Source: Patagioenas fasciata (lineage: Eukaryota; Chordata; Aves; Columbiformes; Columbidae). From it: 64,000 nt of DNA. Positions within the stretch are counted from its first letter, which is position 1, and each line of letters opens with the position of its first letter. The translations under genes were made by a program, and so were the position numbers. Below the pieces are notes generated by a model. It did no database searches, was not told the origin of the DNA, and was given only the letters and a program-made list of their open reading frames with translations. The stretch lies in contig NC_092520.1 in assembly GCF_037038585.1 (NCBI RefSeq), positions 7,828,501 to 7,892,500 on the forward strand, read 5' to 3'. Below, one piece after another: positions 40,201 through 48,045 of the stretch.

Positions 40201-43200
40201 AATGTAGGGTTCTTTACTTGTGAATAGTAACAGTATTCTTATTTAACATTTGGAATTAACTTCAAAAAACAAACAAATGAAACCCCACAAAAACCAAACC
40301 AACACATGTAGTGTGTTCTGGAGGCACCTCTCTGCTTAATCCTTGTCTCTCAACTTCCAGACATTCCACAAACCTTCCCAAGAAGAGTTCTGACTGTTCT
40401 CCTTGAGTAGATTAAGGAGAGGGTTGAAAGCAGAACTGGATTCAATCCTATGTCTCTCCTGCTGACATGTTATGTGGAGAGCAGCAAAAATGGTCTTAGG
40501 GAGCTTTATCTCCTTCCTCTACAAGAGGACTGGGGATATTCCTGTCTTTCAAAGAGTCCATGTAGCAGAACTGATTATCACACTACTTAACGGCTACTTC
40601 ACTCCCTAGATTTATTTGTGCACAGTCCCAAATATCTCTCTCCCAAACCAGTTTTTCTTTCGAGGAGCCTTGCTCCAGGTAGGGTGGACGTTAGTCAGCC
40701 CCTGCCTTTGGCTTCTGAACTGGAGAACAATCCTGGTGGTGCAGACATGGCCAGAGAAGCTACAATCAATAGATCTCTATAAAGACTTCTTCAAAATGCT
40801 TATATGCTCAATATTTATTTCTATAAATATTTTCTAAATGTGTGTAGAAATTGCTGTTTACTGGTTTTGCGTCTGTTATAGCAGATCTCTGACAGCAGTT
40901 CAAAACTGTAGAAAGGAAGGGGGAAGCTGTGTGAATTGTTCGCGGTGGAACACACCAGGGAGGTGATGGTTTCTCTGACAGCTTTGCAGAAGATGCCAAA
41001 GCACATGTGGGAAATAAAGCATTGATTCTTTAGTACAGGGGGGACAGAATGGGGCTGTAAGCACATAACCTGATAATGACCAAGTAAACCAAAACTACTT
41101 TTGCTCTTGCAAGAAAGGCATTTTGCAAAAGTCATTTACCTCATCCAGTGCTGTTCTGCTGGGCATGTTACCATCCAGCTAATTGCCTTCAAGACAGAGG
41201 CTACAGAATTGATGGTATTTGCTATGTGACAGAAAGGGACTGGTAAAACACCTCACCACTATCACTTGTGTAAGCTTACGCAGGAGAGAGTGAAGTAGAG
41301 AAGTTGAGTTTAATTGCCCTAGTAAAGCTAACTTTGTACTTTTTTGTTGCTATCTGAGATTTAAAACCAAACAAAACCAAACTGCTTGCATTGCTGTTTT
41401 AAAAAAATTTCAGTCTAGGCTTTCTATCAGAAAAAATCCCTTACAACTTTTTTTTTTTTAAGTTCATGGCCTAATTTAAGAAATATTAATTACTCATATT
41501 GTACTACAAGGGGATTTAAATTCAGGTATTCACTGAGTCCAAATCTGCATTAAAATTCTGTTTGTTGTTTTTTAATGTTCCTTGTGACTGTAAAGAACCT
41601 ACGCAGACATTTTCTGTGATGTTTTTGTAGAGCGATGACAGAGAGACAGATACAGCATCAGAAAGCAGTTCTTCCCTCCGCAGGATCAAGAAGAGTCCCA
41701 GCTCTCTAACCAATCTTAGCGGCTCTTCTGGCATGGCCTCCTTGTCCTCTGTATGTAAACCAAAGCCTTGTTTTAATGGCACTTTGCTCTTGCTAATCTC
41801 TTCAGTATTGTTTCAATATACATCTTGTCTTTCCTCCCTTGGCATCTCTGTCTCCTCCTTTCCCTCTTCTGTTATGTGAACCTTTGCATGGAATTGCCTA
41901 ATAAAAAAAAAAAATCAAATAAAATTGGCTTTACTTTTCTCATTTTCTAAGAATATATTGGAGCCTGTTCAGGACTCCACTGCGCAGCATTCTCTACAAA
42001 CACTGAACAAAGAGATGTTTTTTTACCCTAGGAGCTCAGATTTGTAGCTGAAAGTAGGGATTGATTTATATAGAACAAATAGAAAAGGAGAAGGGGGGTA
42101 GGGGAGAAATAAGTGAAAGAAAGAGACAATATTTGTATTTGTATTCTTTGCAGAGAGAGTGGTCAGGCATTGGAATTGGCTGCCCAGGGAGGTGCTGGAC
42201 TTGCCGCTCGCCGTCCCTGGAGGTTTTTAAACTGAGATTGGACATGGCTCTCAGTGCCATGATCGAGTCAATGGACTGGAGTTGGACCAAGGGTTGGACT
42301 TGATGATCTCTGAGGTCTTTTCCAACCCAGTCGATTCTGTGATTCTGTATGTGAGGTGCATAATTAAGTCAGTTAACTAGCTAACCAAGAGTCATTAATT
42401 TATGCAGACTTATTGGGAAGAGGAGAATTTTTGGGAAAGGTATTGAGATTTAAAAAAACGTGTACATCCTTCTCTTTCTACCTGCAAAGGGTTTGATTTT
42501 CAAGTATGTTGTGTTTAGGCACCTAATTCAACCACAGGCTTTATCACTGATTTTTTGTTGGTATTTTCAGAAGGCCTGTTCTCCTGAACTCTTAGGCACT
42601 GCTTTCTTCAAGGAAGGTCAGCTGAAGAGATATAGAATTTCAAAGATCTGATTACAGGCAATATCCGGATCTACAGCATCCTGTCATTTCATTTCTTTCA
42701 CCTCAATGCAATAAAAACATTCCAGTTTTTTGTAGAAAACTTGGCCTAAGACCTTTGATTTATGAATAGCTTTATCTTGTTAATCTGCTTGCTGGGAACA
42801 TTGTTTAATAATAACGAAATGCAATGGACATTACATCTAAAAAGACACAGCTGATTTTAATTGTCTGAATTCTAAACAGAACTTTTAACCTAATCTGGTG
42901 AAATGCAAAAATCACACCAATTTTTCTCTTACTGTGTGATACAGGTGAGCGGAAGCCTAATGAGCATCTATAGCGCAGACTTTGGCAATGTCGATGTGAA
43001 GGGGAACATTCAGTTTGCTATTGATTATGTAGAACAGCTGAACGAGCTCCATGTTTTGATTTGCCAATGTAGAGACTTGGCAGTGGCAGATGTAAAGCGA
43101 CAGCGTTCAGACCCGTAAGTACAGAGAATATATTTATTTCCTAATGGAAGTTTTTCTTTTAATGTGAAAATGAAAACTGACGGTTTTTTCCAATCTCTAT

Positions 43201-46200
43201 AACCTGTTGGAGTAAACAACCCAATAAATAAATGAAGAGGCTATAACATGCTTTACGTGGTTTTCCACGCTGAACTGGATGTAGAATTGCCACTGTAAAT
43301 TGCTATGTATATTAACATGGGAGGCTCAAGCTTTTAAGAATATTAAATTCTCTTTTAAAATTCAACTTTCGAGATGATAAATCCTGCTTTGATAAGGTTT
43401 CAATAGGATTAGAGCCTATAAATATGATATCTAGGCATACTATAGTTAAATATTCTGTATTTGTATGTGTTGAGGAGACACTTTGACAGATTTCACCCCA
43501 GTAGGAGGTTCATGTTCCACTTTGGGAACTATTATTATACTTTACCATTACTGTTCTTAAATATAACGAGCTGAAAAACATAATGGCCAGTTAAGTGGAT
43601 TTCTTTTATTCTATAAGCAACTACTTGTGTATTTTGTAAGGGAAGGTGGAAGGAGTGTTTTCCTTGCTCTTCTCACCAGCCTGTTTAAATTTTAGGTATG
43701 TAAAGACCTACCTGCTTCCAGAGAAATACAAGCTGGGCAAACGGAAGACCTCTGTGAAAAAGAAAACTTTTAATCCAGTCTATAATGAAATACTGCGGGT
43801 ATTTATCAAACTATTTCCAGACGTGAAATACTGCATACATGAAGTATAAGGAACCATAACTTTTAGGGTTGTTTTAACTTTTTTTTTTTCACCTCATTTC
43901 TTCTTCCTGGCAGTATAAAATTGAGAAGAGTCTCCTAAAGAACCAAAGCCTTAATATCTCTGTCTGGCACAACGACACCTTTGGGAGGAACAGCTTCCTT
44001 GGTGAAGTGGAGCTGGATTTAGGAACCTGGGACTGGAGTGATAATTCCAACAAGCAGATCAACTGGTTTCCACTCAAGCCAAGGGTAAGTTGCCAAGGGT
44101 GGATTAGCTGGTTTGTATTTTCCGCTGTGTAAGTGTAAATGCAAGTCATTTACTTAGGCCTAGTCTTGTGCGTTCTGTGGTTTTTGTGTTGGTTATAATC
44201 ATAAATACCTCTTTAGTGGTAAATGGAACAAACAGTTCTGAGGCTTCCATTAGTCTAGTAAGTAGCTTGCTGTTGTAGTAGGGAAAACTTGCTCATAGTC
44301 CAAAGAGTAGGAGTTTCAAGGTATTTTTTCACTCACGTCATCTTGCTGCAGCAGATACCTGAAGGCAATTGTTCCCTCAATATGATGTAAACCTACTGAG
44401 AATATGGAGTAAGTGCAGCAACATTTTAATATCAGATGTAAAGATGACTTCGGTGTTTGGATGCCTCTTGTTAATGGGCTTCAACCAAAAATCTAGTTCA
44501 TTCCAAAATGAGCTCATTCCAAAGTTTTATAATTTCTAAAACAAAACCAGAACACCATGGCAGGATAATTCAACTGATTTAAAAACTGCTCTGCATAGAT
44601 AAATGCAACCAAATGTAAACAGGTGGCAGGTTCCATCTATAGATTGACCATGACTCTCTATGAAGAAGTGAAATATTCTTGTGCCTTTTTGCAAGACGAA
44701 ATCTTGTTGAGGCTGATTTTTGATCAAAACATTCCACCAGAAAAGAGTTTATTAGAGTTTATTATTTCTGTTGCGCAAAGAGTAAGTTTCTTGTTTGAAA
44801 GAGCCTGTGTTCTAGTTTTAAGTAAGTGGAAAAGATCCCCCCTCAAAGCATTTTAGCCTCTCCTGGGTCTTATTTTCTGCTTCTGGAAGAGCTTTATATC
44901 TGAGGTGCCGTCAAGTGGTTAAACTTGCCCTAAAATCTCTCATGCCCTGTAAAGTGAGGGAAGACTAATGGATAAGGAAACAAGAAAAGAAAGTTGCTTC
45001 ATGCAGAAGTGGAAAACTTTGCATTGTAAAACTCTGTGCATGAACTGCAAGGTTTGAGTTTGTTTTTTTTTTCCCTTCTTAAATTTTAGACTTCAACAAT
45101 GGCTCCTGAACTAGAAAACAGAGGGATAATGAAACTTGCTCTCCAGTATGTCCCACACCCTGTTGGAGGTATGCATTGCTGCTTTGCTTTGGTTTGCTTT
45201 TTTGTTTATTTTAGGATCTCTTGTTGTTTTTAATGTTACTGCAGAAGAAATGACCTCATTGTTATAATCTTGGATTTGTAATGCAGTCTGCATGTGTAAC
45301 AAAATTCTGTTTTCTCACTAACATTTTTAGGGATTATAAATCATCAGGGAGGTACTGTGATATGCTAAATAGACAATGTTAGCACACTAAATTCAAGCAG
45401 AGTAGAAAATAGCAATAAGTATTTTGAATGCATCAATTTATAGCAGTGTGATCTGTTGGTTTAATCTTGTCTGGCAACTGATAACTGGCTGCTCTGACGG
45501 TGAAGACAGGTCAGGTCTTCAATCCAGTCAGTCAATAAGAATCAAACATATTAAGAGGACAAAAGAGCTTATTTGAAGGTACAAGTGGCAATAAATGCAA
45601 ACATCACATAGACTGAGGAGAAGTTGATCTCTTTATCTAGGAGGCTTGGAAAGAGAAGACCAGTAGCACCTATTTGTTTAGTTATAGCAGAAACAAAGGT
45701 CACTGTAGGACTCCAGACATGATGTGATCTTGCGGTACTTTGATAGGATAAAAATTTCAGCATCAAGAGGGATGTCGACTCAAGATGTGAGATAATGAGA
45801 GTCTAGGCTGAGTATCACCTCTGGAAATGGGCAAGAACTGCTGCATCATAGAAATTACCTTTGGGAGAGATCTACAAGGCTCAATTAGAGGTATTGTTTC
45901 ATTTATTTTTACAGGAAAGAAGGCTCCATCTACTGGTGAGGTCCACATCTGGGTAAAGGAATGCCGTGACCTTCCCCTCCTGAGAGGCAACAGGCTCAAC
46001 TCTTTTGTTAAGTGGTAAGAACTGTGGTTGAAGTCATCACATGCAGTGGCCTTAAAATGCTACTGGCTGCAAGAGCTTGGTTTAGCTTAGCAAATCGTGG
46101 GAAGAGACAGAAGTGAGAAGAATAGTTGTATTTCTTCCTTCTTCCTTTCCACAAAAAGACTAAAAATGTAAAGAGACGAGAATAACAAGATGGTTGGGAA

Positions 46201-48045
46201 ATCTCTGGCAGCAACAAAAAGGTTTCAGCGTCATTAGTGACAATACAGCAAATAAACTCTTTTGTGTCTCGTCCCCACCTGACCTCCCCTTCCCTTCCAT
46301 CCTCTGAAGCACAAGGGTGGGTGCACGTTGCCAGTATTTCTTGGGACTGAGAATATGACGTTTGACTTCGTCTCTATGATGCTAAAGCATCTTCAGTCAT
46401 GTTCTAACATTGAAAAGATGGTGTAATCAGTAGTTTTTTTTCTATTCAGTATGTTTAATGCGGGTGACGCTGTGCTAGTGCAAACTGACACGGCTTTCTC
46501 TTTCCGAAGTACCATTCTTCCAGATACGAGCAGAAAAAGTCGCCAAAAAACAAGAACAGTGGCAAAAACCACAAACCCGGTATTCAACCACACCATGGTC
46601 TACGATGGCTTTAGACCAGAAGATCTGAGAGAAGCCTGCGTAGAACTCACAGTTTGGGACCACAACAAACTGGCCAACCACTTTCTGGGAGGTCTCAGGA
46701 TAGGCCTTGGAACAGGTACTGGACAATTAACACACTAATCCTTAATTTACAAAATACAGTCTTTCCTTTCCCTCCTCTCTCTTCCTTTTCATTTCTTCTC
46801 TTTCTGTAAAGATCACTGAACAGCCTTTCAGTTATTCATTTACTGAAGAGTTTTATTCAGTAACTTACCTATTCTTCAGCACAGATCCTGCCACATAAAT
46901 AACAGTAGTGTTATGTGTGTTAGGATCACTGACAAGGCGAAATATTGGAAATAAACCCTTGTCTACCCATACATTGTATCTGCTACCATTTCAAGTACAA
47001 GAATATGCTATTTCTGCACCCAAAATCTTGGTAACATCTTACAAACTCGCACATGCAAAAACTAGGTACGTGGTGTAAAAATGGTATTGGGTGGAGATAA
47101 AAGGATAGATCAGGAACACATGATAAGATTTGAAGGCATTGGATAGGAAAACTTAAAAACGCAAACAAGTTATTAGCGTAAAGGCAATATAAGATGTACA
47201 GATAGAACTGTATGTTTTCCTTATCATTATATTTGTCCCTTTCATTGTCCTTTCTGCTCTGAGGGGAATCATAGAATCATTTCAGTTGGTAGAGACCTTC
47301 AGGATCAAGTCCAACCATAACCTAAGCTAACTCCAGCACTAAACCATGTCCTTAAGAACCTCATCTAAACACCTCTTAAACACCTCCAGGGATGGTGACT
47401 CCAGGGATGGTGACTCCATCCCTGGAAGATGTGTTTGGAGTATTTTCAAGCAAATACAAGGAAAACATTACTTTTTCCAAATAACTTGTTGCACGGTTCA
47501 CCAAAATAATTTAAAATACAAATTAGGATAGTAAATATCAGTTTGAATTTTAGAGTACCCAAAGCTGTATTTCAGTACAAATTCAGTGTCCTGTTTTAGT
47601 CTTAAACCCTCTTGTATGTTAATCAGCTGTACATCTTTCTTCTTGGGACTGTGACAGAAAGGATAACAAGGGAAAAAGCGTGGAGAAAGATGACAAAGCT
47701 TCCATGTGAAACTGTCCATAACTGTATTTGACTGAATTGTTCAAGTGTAAAAATGTAGAACTGGATCTTCAAAGCATTAGGTCAGCCACCTGATGAGGAG
47801 GTGAAGCTGGTTTAAAAGACAGGCAAATGTGGTTGTCTGCTCTCAACTCTGCAGCATATCAAGTGATTGATGTTTCTCTTAAAACTGACATTTTTCTAGG
47901 TAAAAGCTATGGAACTACAGTAGACTGGATGGATTCTACTTCTGATGAAACTGGCCTTTGGGAGAAGATGATGAACTCACCAAACACATGGATAGAAGAC
48001 ACACTACCTCTCAGGATGCTAATGGTTGCAAAATTGACAAAATAA
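4189..48045 (+). CDS. SYTL2: Synaptotagmin-like protein 2 (Slp2-a), whole coding span
   Basis: Slp2-a is a Rab27A/B effector that links melanosomes, secretory granules and apical vesicles to the plasma membrane. Joining 18 exons whose phases all fit gives 943 residues, close to the roughly 934 of the usual human form. The Slp homology domain is at about 1-57 without the zinc fingers found in some other Slps, as known for Slp1 and Slp2. A long disordered linker follows, then C2A at about 639-765 and C2B at about 798-925. The start ATG has A at -3 and opens with the conserved [20 protein letters not shown]. The C terminus ([13 protein letters not shown]) also fits the family. Including the giant exon would add about 1,330-1,363 residues. 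Exons are listed separately; residue numbers refer to the 943-residue form. Confidence 0.96.
7180..7280 (+). mobile_element. CR1 LINE 3' tail
   Basis: Contains GGTTGGATTCTGTGATCC, then TCTTCCAACC, and ends ATTATTCTATGATTCTGTG, the terminal repeat of CR1. Only about 100 bp remains. Confidence 0.8.
15146..15214 (+). mobile_element. CR1 LINE 3' tail, very short
   Basis: Reads TTGGACTAGATGATCTTTAA, then GGTGCCTTCCAACCCAAACC and ATTCTATGATT, the canonical last 70 bp of CR1. Confidence 0.8.
16352..16500 (+). CDS. SYTL2: SYTL2 coding exon 2 (SHD second half)
   Basis: Residues 34-84. It follows a long T-rich acceptor ending CCACAG and is closed by GTAAGC. It carries [20 protein letters not shown]; the S/G-x-W-F core (residues 50-54) is the established Rab27-contact motif of the second SHD helix. 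A basic stretch follows. Exon 1 joins it directly with no zinc-finger exon between, as in Slp1 and Slp2. Phase 2 in, phase 1 out. Confidence 0.95.
16501..19173. other. SYTL2: SYTL2 intron 2
   Basis: I see no feature beyond T-rich tracts (near 16899 and 17767). Confidence 0.8.
19174..19306 (+). CDS. SYTL2: SYTL2 coding exon 3
   Basis: Residues 84-128 ([20 protein letters not shown] followed by [20 protein letters not shown]). It matches the human stretch with SWVNNVN and PPELAG. Acceptor TTTCAG, donor AAG|GTAAGC; phase 1 in, phase 2 out. This is the start of the low-complexity linker; no domain is visible. Confidence 0.93.
21160..21782 (+). mobile_element. CR1 LINE fragment, about 620 bp
   Basis: Contains GTGGCCAGGAAGGCCAATGG, then CTGCCCTGGTGAGACCACAT, then GAATATTGTGTCCAGTTCTG, and ends CATTCTGTGATTCTGTGAC. 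It covers the end of the reverse-transcriptase ORF and the 3' UTR. The encoded fragment ([15 protein letters not shown], then [13 protein letters not shown]) is the characteristic CR1 ORF2 C terminus. It is truncated at the 5' side and cannot move by itself. Confidence 0.93.
24440..25000 (-). mobile_element. Probable avian endogenous-retrovirus LTR fragment, minus strand
   Basis: Read on the minus strand, the block has a TATA-like CATAAAAG near 24785-24795. It then has GC-richer sequence, then an AT-rich part with TATTAGTAGCATTAGTAAAA, then a purine-rich tract (plus-strand pyrimidine run at 24430-24485). This order and wording resemble avian ERV LTRs as I remember them. Boundaries, TG/CA ends and target duplications were not established. 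The 89-residue minus ORF inside is not treated as a gene. Confidence 0.4.
26068..26748 (+). mobile_element. CR1 LINE fragment, about 680 bp
   Basis: Begins near AGGAAAAGGACCTGAGGGTC and contains GTGGCCAGGAAGGCCAATGG, CTGCCCTGGTGAGACCACAC and TGCCCAGGGGGGTTGTGGAG. It ends CATTCTGTGCTTCTGTGAGG. It is the same subfamily and orientation as the copy at 21160 and extends further 5'. It ends about 170 bp before SYTL2 exon 4. Confidence 0.93.
26920..26992 (+). CDS. SYTL2: SYTL2 coding exon 4
   Basis: Residues 128-152 ([20 protein letters not shown]). Acceptor TTTGCAG, donor AAG|GTATGA; phase 2 in, phase 0 out. A short linker exon, identified by exact phase fit and its place in the series; its sequence is weakly conserved. 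Confidence 0.85.
26993..27561. other. SYTL2: SYTL2 intron 4
   Basis: About 570 bp. I see nothing in it beyond the splice sites. Confidence 0.8.
27562..27661 (+). CDS. SYTL2: SYTL2 coding exon 5
   Basis: Residues 153-186 ([20 protein letters not shown]), matching the human KQRKNPFNSSKLPEG region. Acceptor TTTTTTAG, donor G|GTAAAT; phase 0 in, phase 1 out. The RNPFN core supports the placement. Confidence 0.88.
27662..28702. other. SYTL2: SYTL2 intron 5
   Basis: About 1 kb. I see no repeat or additional exon. Confidence 0.8.
28703..29584 (+). CDS. SYTL2: SYTL2 coding exon 6 (linker, PP1-docking-like motifs)
   Basis: Residues 186-480, 882 bases, Ser/Lys/Glu-rich and apparently disordered. It contains [20 protein letters not shown] (GILK at residues 268-271) and [12 protein letters not shown] (K-x-V-x-F at 328-332). 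Both are conserved in human Slp2-a and fit the SILK and RVxF docking motifs for protein phosphatase 1. Acceptor TCTTACAG, donor ACTG|GTAAGA, phase 1 on both sides. It can therefore join either the giant exon at 30324 or exon 8 at 35735. In the latter case it reads [11 protein letters not shown], matching human [11 protein letters not shown]. Reading past the donor meets a stop at 29641. Confidence 0.95.
28948..29142 (+). other. SYTL2: Paired SILK (GILK) and RVxF (KQVRF) motifs within SYTL2
   Basis: GGC ATT CTG AAG at 28948-28959 encodes GILK. AAA CAA GTG AGG TTC at 29128-29142 encodes KQVRF. The order (SILK-type N-terminal to RVxF-type) and the spacing of about 56 residues are the arrangement described for PP1-interacting proteins. 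PP1 binding is inferred. Confidence 0.6.
29585..30323. other. SYTL2: SYTL2 intron 6
   Basis: About 740 bp. Contains a TTTTG-type tract near 30235-30260. The acceptor (TTTATGTTGTAG) has a poor pyrimidine run, which would suit optional inclusion of the following exon. Confidence 0.8.
30324..34432 (+). CDS. SYTL2: SYTL2 giant alternative exon (long-isoform linker)
   Basis: The open frame runs from the acceptor at 30323/30324 to TAA at 34430-34432, 1,369 codons, in frame with exon 6. It encodes a Glu/Lys/Ser-rich disordered region with no folded domain. It contains [21 protein letters not shown] and [11 protein letters not shown], and then a tandem 65-residue repeat (32540-33514). Two in-frame GTGAG donors, after 34313 and after 34412, both leave phase 1 and fit exon 8, giving proteins of about 2,273 or 2,306 residues. 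Using the TAA instead ends the protein at about 1,848 residues without C2 domains; an ATTAAA at 34768-34773 could serve that form. Mammalian SYTL2 also has long isoforms with a large optional exon. Which 3' end is used is undecided. Confidence 0.88.
32540..33514 (+). repeat. SYTL2: Five tandem 195-bp units inside SYTL2 coding sequence
   Basis: Units begin at 32540, 32735, 32930, 33125 and 33320, each exactly 195 bp (65 codons). Each carries [14 protein letters not shown] or a close variant, then a proline/lysine run, then [14 protein letters not shown]. Units 2-5 are very similar at DNA level; unit 1 is more diverged. Two degenerate units follow (33515 to about 33800; cores [13 protein letters not shown] and [13 protein letters not shown]). 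A distant relative precedes (around 32010-32130; [13 protein letters not shown]). Each unit looks like one short amphipathic helix plus a disordered spacer. Confidence 0.95.
34433..35734. other. SYTL2: SYTL2 intron 7, possible alternative 3' UTR
   Basis: Starts after the giant-exon stop. ATTAAA at 34768-34773 is a candidate polyadenylation signal for a message ending in the giant exon. The 133-codon ORF at 35285-35686 has no family resemblance. Confidence 0.55.
35735..35836 (+). CDS. SYTL2: SYTL2 coding exon 8
   Basis: Residues 480-514. Begins [20 protein letters not shown] and continues [13 protein letters not shown], matching human [20 protein letters not shown] and [13 protein letters not shown]. 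Acceptor GTAACAG, donor TCAA|GTGAGC, phase 1 at both ends. It is the common exon onto which the short and long forms converge. Confidence 0.96.
35837..36765. other. SYTL2: SYTL2 intron 8
   Basis: About 930 bp. An ATT microsatellite lies near 36306-36320; nothing else is seen. Confidence 0.8.
36766..36819 (+). CDS. SYTL2: SYTL2 coding exon 9 (54 bp)
   Basis: Residues 514-532 ([19 protein letters not shown]), matching human NQAKVDNQPEELVRSAEDD. Acceptor CCTGCACAG, donor ATG|GTAAAT, phase 1 at both ends, so it could be skipped without frame change. Confidence 0.93.
36820..38035. other. SYTL2: SYTL2 intron 9
   Basis: About 1.2 kb. An acceptor-like TCTTTAG at about 37380 is followed by a short open stretch that I rejected as an exon. 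Nothing else is seen. Confidence 0.75.
38036..38083 (+). CDS. SYTL2: SYTL2 coding exon 10 (48 bp)
   Basis: Residues 532-548 ([15 protein letters not shown] plus split codons). The KPDQ core and the exact length to the next exon's STVPSQP match human EKPDQKPVTNECVPRISTVPTQP. Acceptor CTGAGCAG, donor GAA|GTGAGT, phase 1 at both ends. Too short to stand out as an ORF. Confidence 0.88.
38084..39202. other. SYTL2: SYTL2 intron 10
   Basis: About 1.1 kb. I see nothing in it. Confidence 0.8.
39203..39297 (+). CDS. SYTL2: SYTL2 coding exon 11 (GC donor)
   Basis: Residues 548-579 ([20 protein letters not shown] followed by [11 protein letters not shown]), matching human [20 protein letters not shown] and SKSVPAFLQDE. 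The acceptor is CTCTTCAG. The donor is GAG|GCAAGT at 39297/39298, a GC donor with otherwise perfect consensus. No GT donor nearby restores the frame to exon 12. Phase 1 in, phase 0 out. Confidence 0.94.
39298..41630. other. SYTL2: SYTL2 intron 11 (GC-AG type)
   Basis: About 2.3 kb, beginning GCAAGT and ending TTTTTGTAG. I see no repeat family in it, only A- or T-rich tracts. Confidence 0.8.
41631..41750 (+). CDS. SYTL2: SYTL2 coding exon 12 (Ser-rich linker before C2A)
   Basis: Residues 580-619 ([20 protein letters not shown] followed by [20 protein letters not shown]). It is almost the same as human Slp2-a; the acidic start and serine-rich end form the conserved segment just before C2A. Acceptor TTTTTGTAG, donor TCT|GTATGT, phase 0 at both ends. 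Confidence 0.97.
41751..42944. other. SYTL2: SYTL2 intron 12
   Basis: About 1.2 kb. Contains a 200-bp CR1 tail at 42152-42349. Confidence 0.85.
42152..42349 (+). mobile_element. CR1 LINE 3' fragment
   Basis: Reads AGAGTGGTCAGGCATTGGAA, then GGCTGCCCAGGGAGGTGCTG, then GTTGGACTTGATGATCTCTG, and ends GATTCTGTGATTCTGTA. A 5'-truncated CR1 in SYTL2 intron 12. Confidence 0.9.
42945..43114 (+). CDS. SYTL2: SYTL2 coding exon 13 (C2A start)
   Basis: Residues 620-676. It holds [10 protein letters not shown], the first C2A strand, and [16 protein letters not shown], the first calcium-loop region. The two aspartates equivalent to those of synaptotagmin-1 loop 1 (in AVAD and SDP) are present. Acceptor GATACAG, donor CC|GTAAGT; phase 0 in, phase 2 out. 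Confidence 0.97.
43115..43695. other. SYTL2: SYTL2 intron 13
   Basis: About 580 bp. I see nothing in it. Confidence 0.8.
43696..43798 (+). CDS. SYTL2: SYTL2 coding exon 14 (C2A middle)
   Basis: Residues 676-710 ([20 protein letters not shown] followed by [14 protein letters not shown]). This is the polybasic strand of C2A, which in Slp2-a binds acidic phospholipids without calcium. Acceptor AATTTTAG, donor CGG|GTATTT (non-ideal); phase 2 in, phase 0 out. Confidence 0.97.
43914..44084 (+). CDS. SYTL2: SYTL2 coding exon 15 (C2A end)
   Basis: Residues 711-767 ([20 protein letters not shown] followed by [20 protein letters not shown]). The loop-3 segment [15 protein letters not shown] has lost two of the three aspartates that bind calcium in synaptotagmin-1 (replaced by His and Ser), consistent with a calcium-independent C2A. 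Acceptor CTGGCAG, donor AGG|GTAAGT, phase 0 at both ends. Confidence 0.97.
44085..45089. other. SYTL2: SYTL2 intron 15
   Basis: About 1 kb. I see nothing apart from the T-rich acceptor tract. Confidence 0.8.
45090..45168 (+). CDS. SYTL2: SYTL2 coding exon 16 (C2A-C2B linker)
   Basis: Residues 768-794 ([20 protein letters not shown] followed by VPHPVG), matching human [20 protein letters not shown]. Acceptor AATTTTAG, donor GAG|GTATGC; phase 0 in, phase 1 out. MKLALQYVP leads into the first strand of C2B. Confidence 0.95.
45169..45914. other. SYTL2: SYTL2 intron 16
   Basis: About 750 bp. I see nothing in it. Confidence 0.8.
45915..46014 (+). CDS. SYTL2: SYTL2 coding exon 17 (C2B start)
   Basis: Residues 794-827 ([20 protein letters not shown] followed by [12 protein letters not shown]). 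Loop 1 lacks both calcium-binding aspartates (NSF in place of SDP), as in mammalian Slp2-a. Acceptor TTTTACAG, donor GTG|GTAAGA; phase 1 in, phase 2 out. Confidence 0.97.
46450..46715 (+). CDS. SYTL2: SYTL2 coding exon 18 (C2B core, two possible starts)
   Basis: Two acceptors lie 60 bp apart in the same phase. CTATTCAG|T opens the exon at 46450; CTTTCCGAAG|T opens it at 46510. The proximal one gives [18 protein letters not shown], as in human. The distal one inserts 20 residues ([10 protein letters not shown] to TAFSFRS) after the cysteine, within C2B. The rest encodes [20 protein letters not shown] and [14 protein letters not shown]. Loop 3 keeps only one of the canonical aspartates. Donor ACAG|GTACTG, phase 1. 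Residues 827-896 in the short version. Confidence 0.95.
46716..47899. other. SYTL2: SYTL2 intron 18
   Basis: About 1.2 kb. Contains a minus-strand CR1 3' fragment (47267 to about 47430). Confidence 0.85.
47267..47430 (-). mobile_element. CR1 LINE 3' fragment, minus strand
   Basis: On the plus strand it begins AATCATAGAATCATTTCAGT, then AGTCCAACCATAACCTAAGC and AACACCTCCAGGGATGGTGA, all CR1 in reverse. The inner end carries a 15-bp tandem duplication (47386-47400 and 47401-47415) and a short hairpin. Confidence 0.88.
47900..48045 (+). CDS. SYTL2: SYTL2 coding exon 19, C terminus
   Basis: Residues 896-943 ([20 protein letters not shown] followed by [20 protein letters not shown]), then stop TAA at 48043-48045. 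It matches the Slp2-a C terminus almost residue for residue. Acceptor TTTTCTAG, phase 1. Confidence 0.97.
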
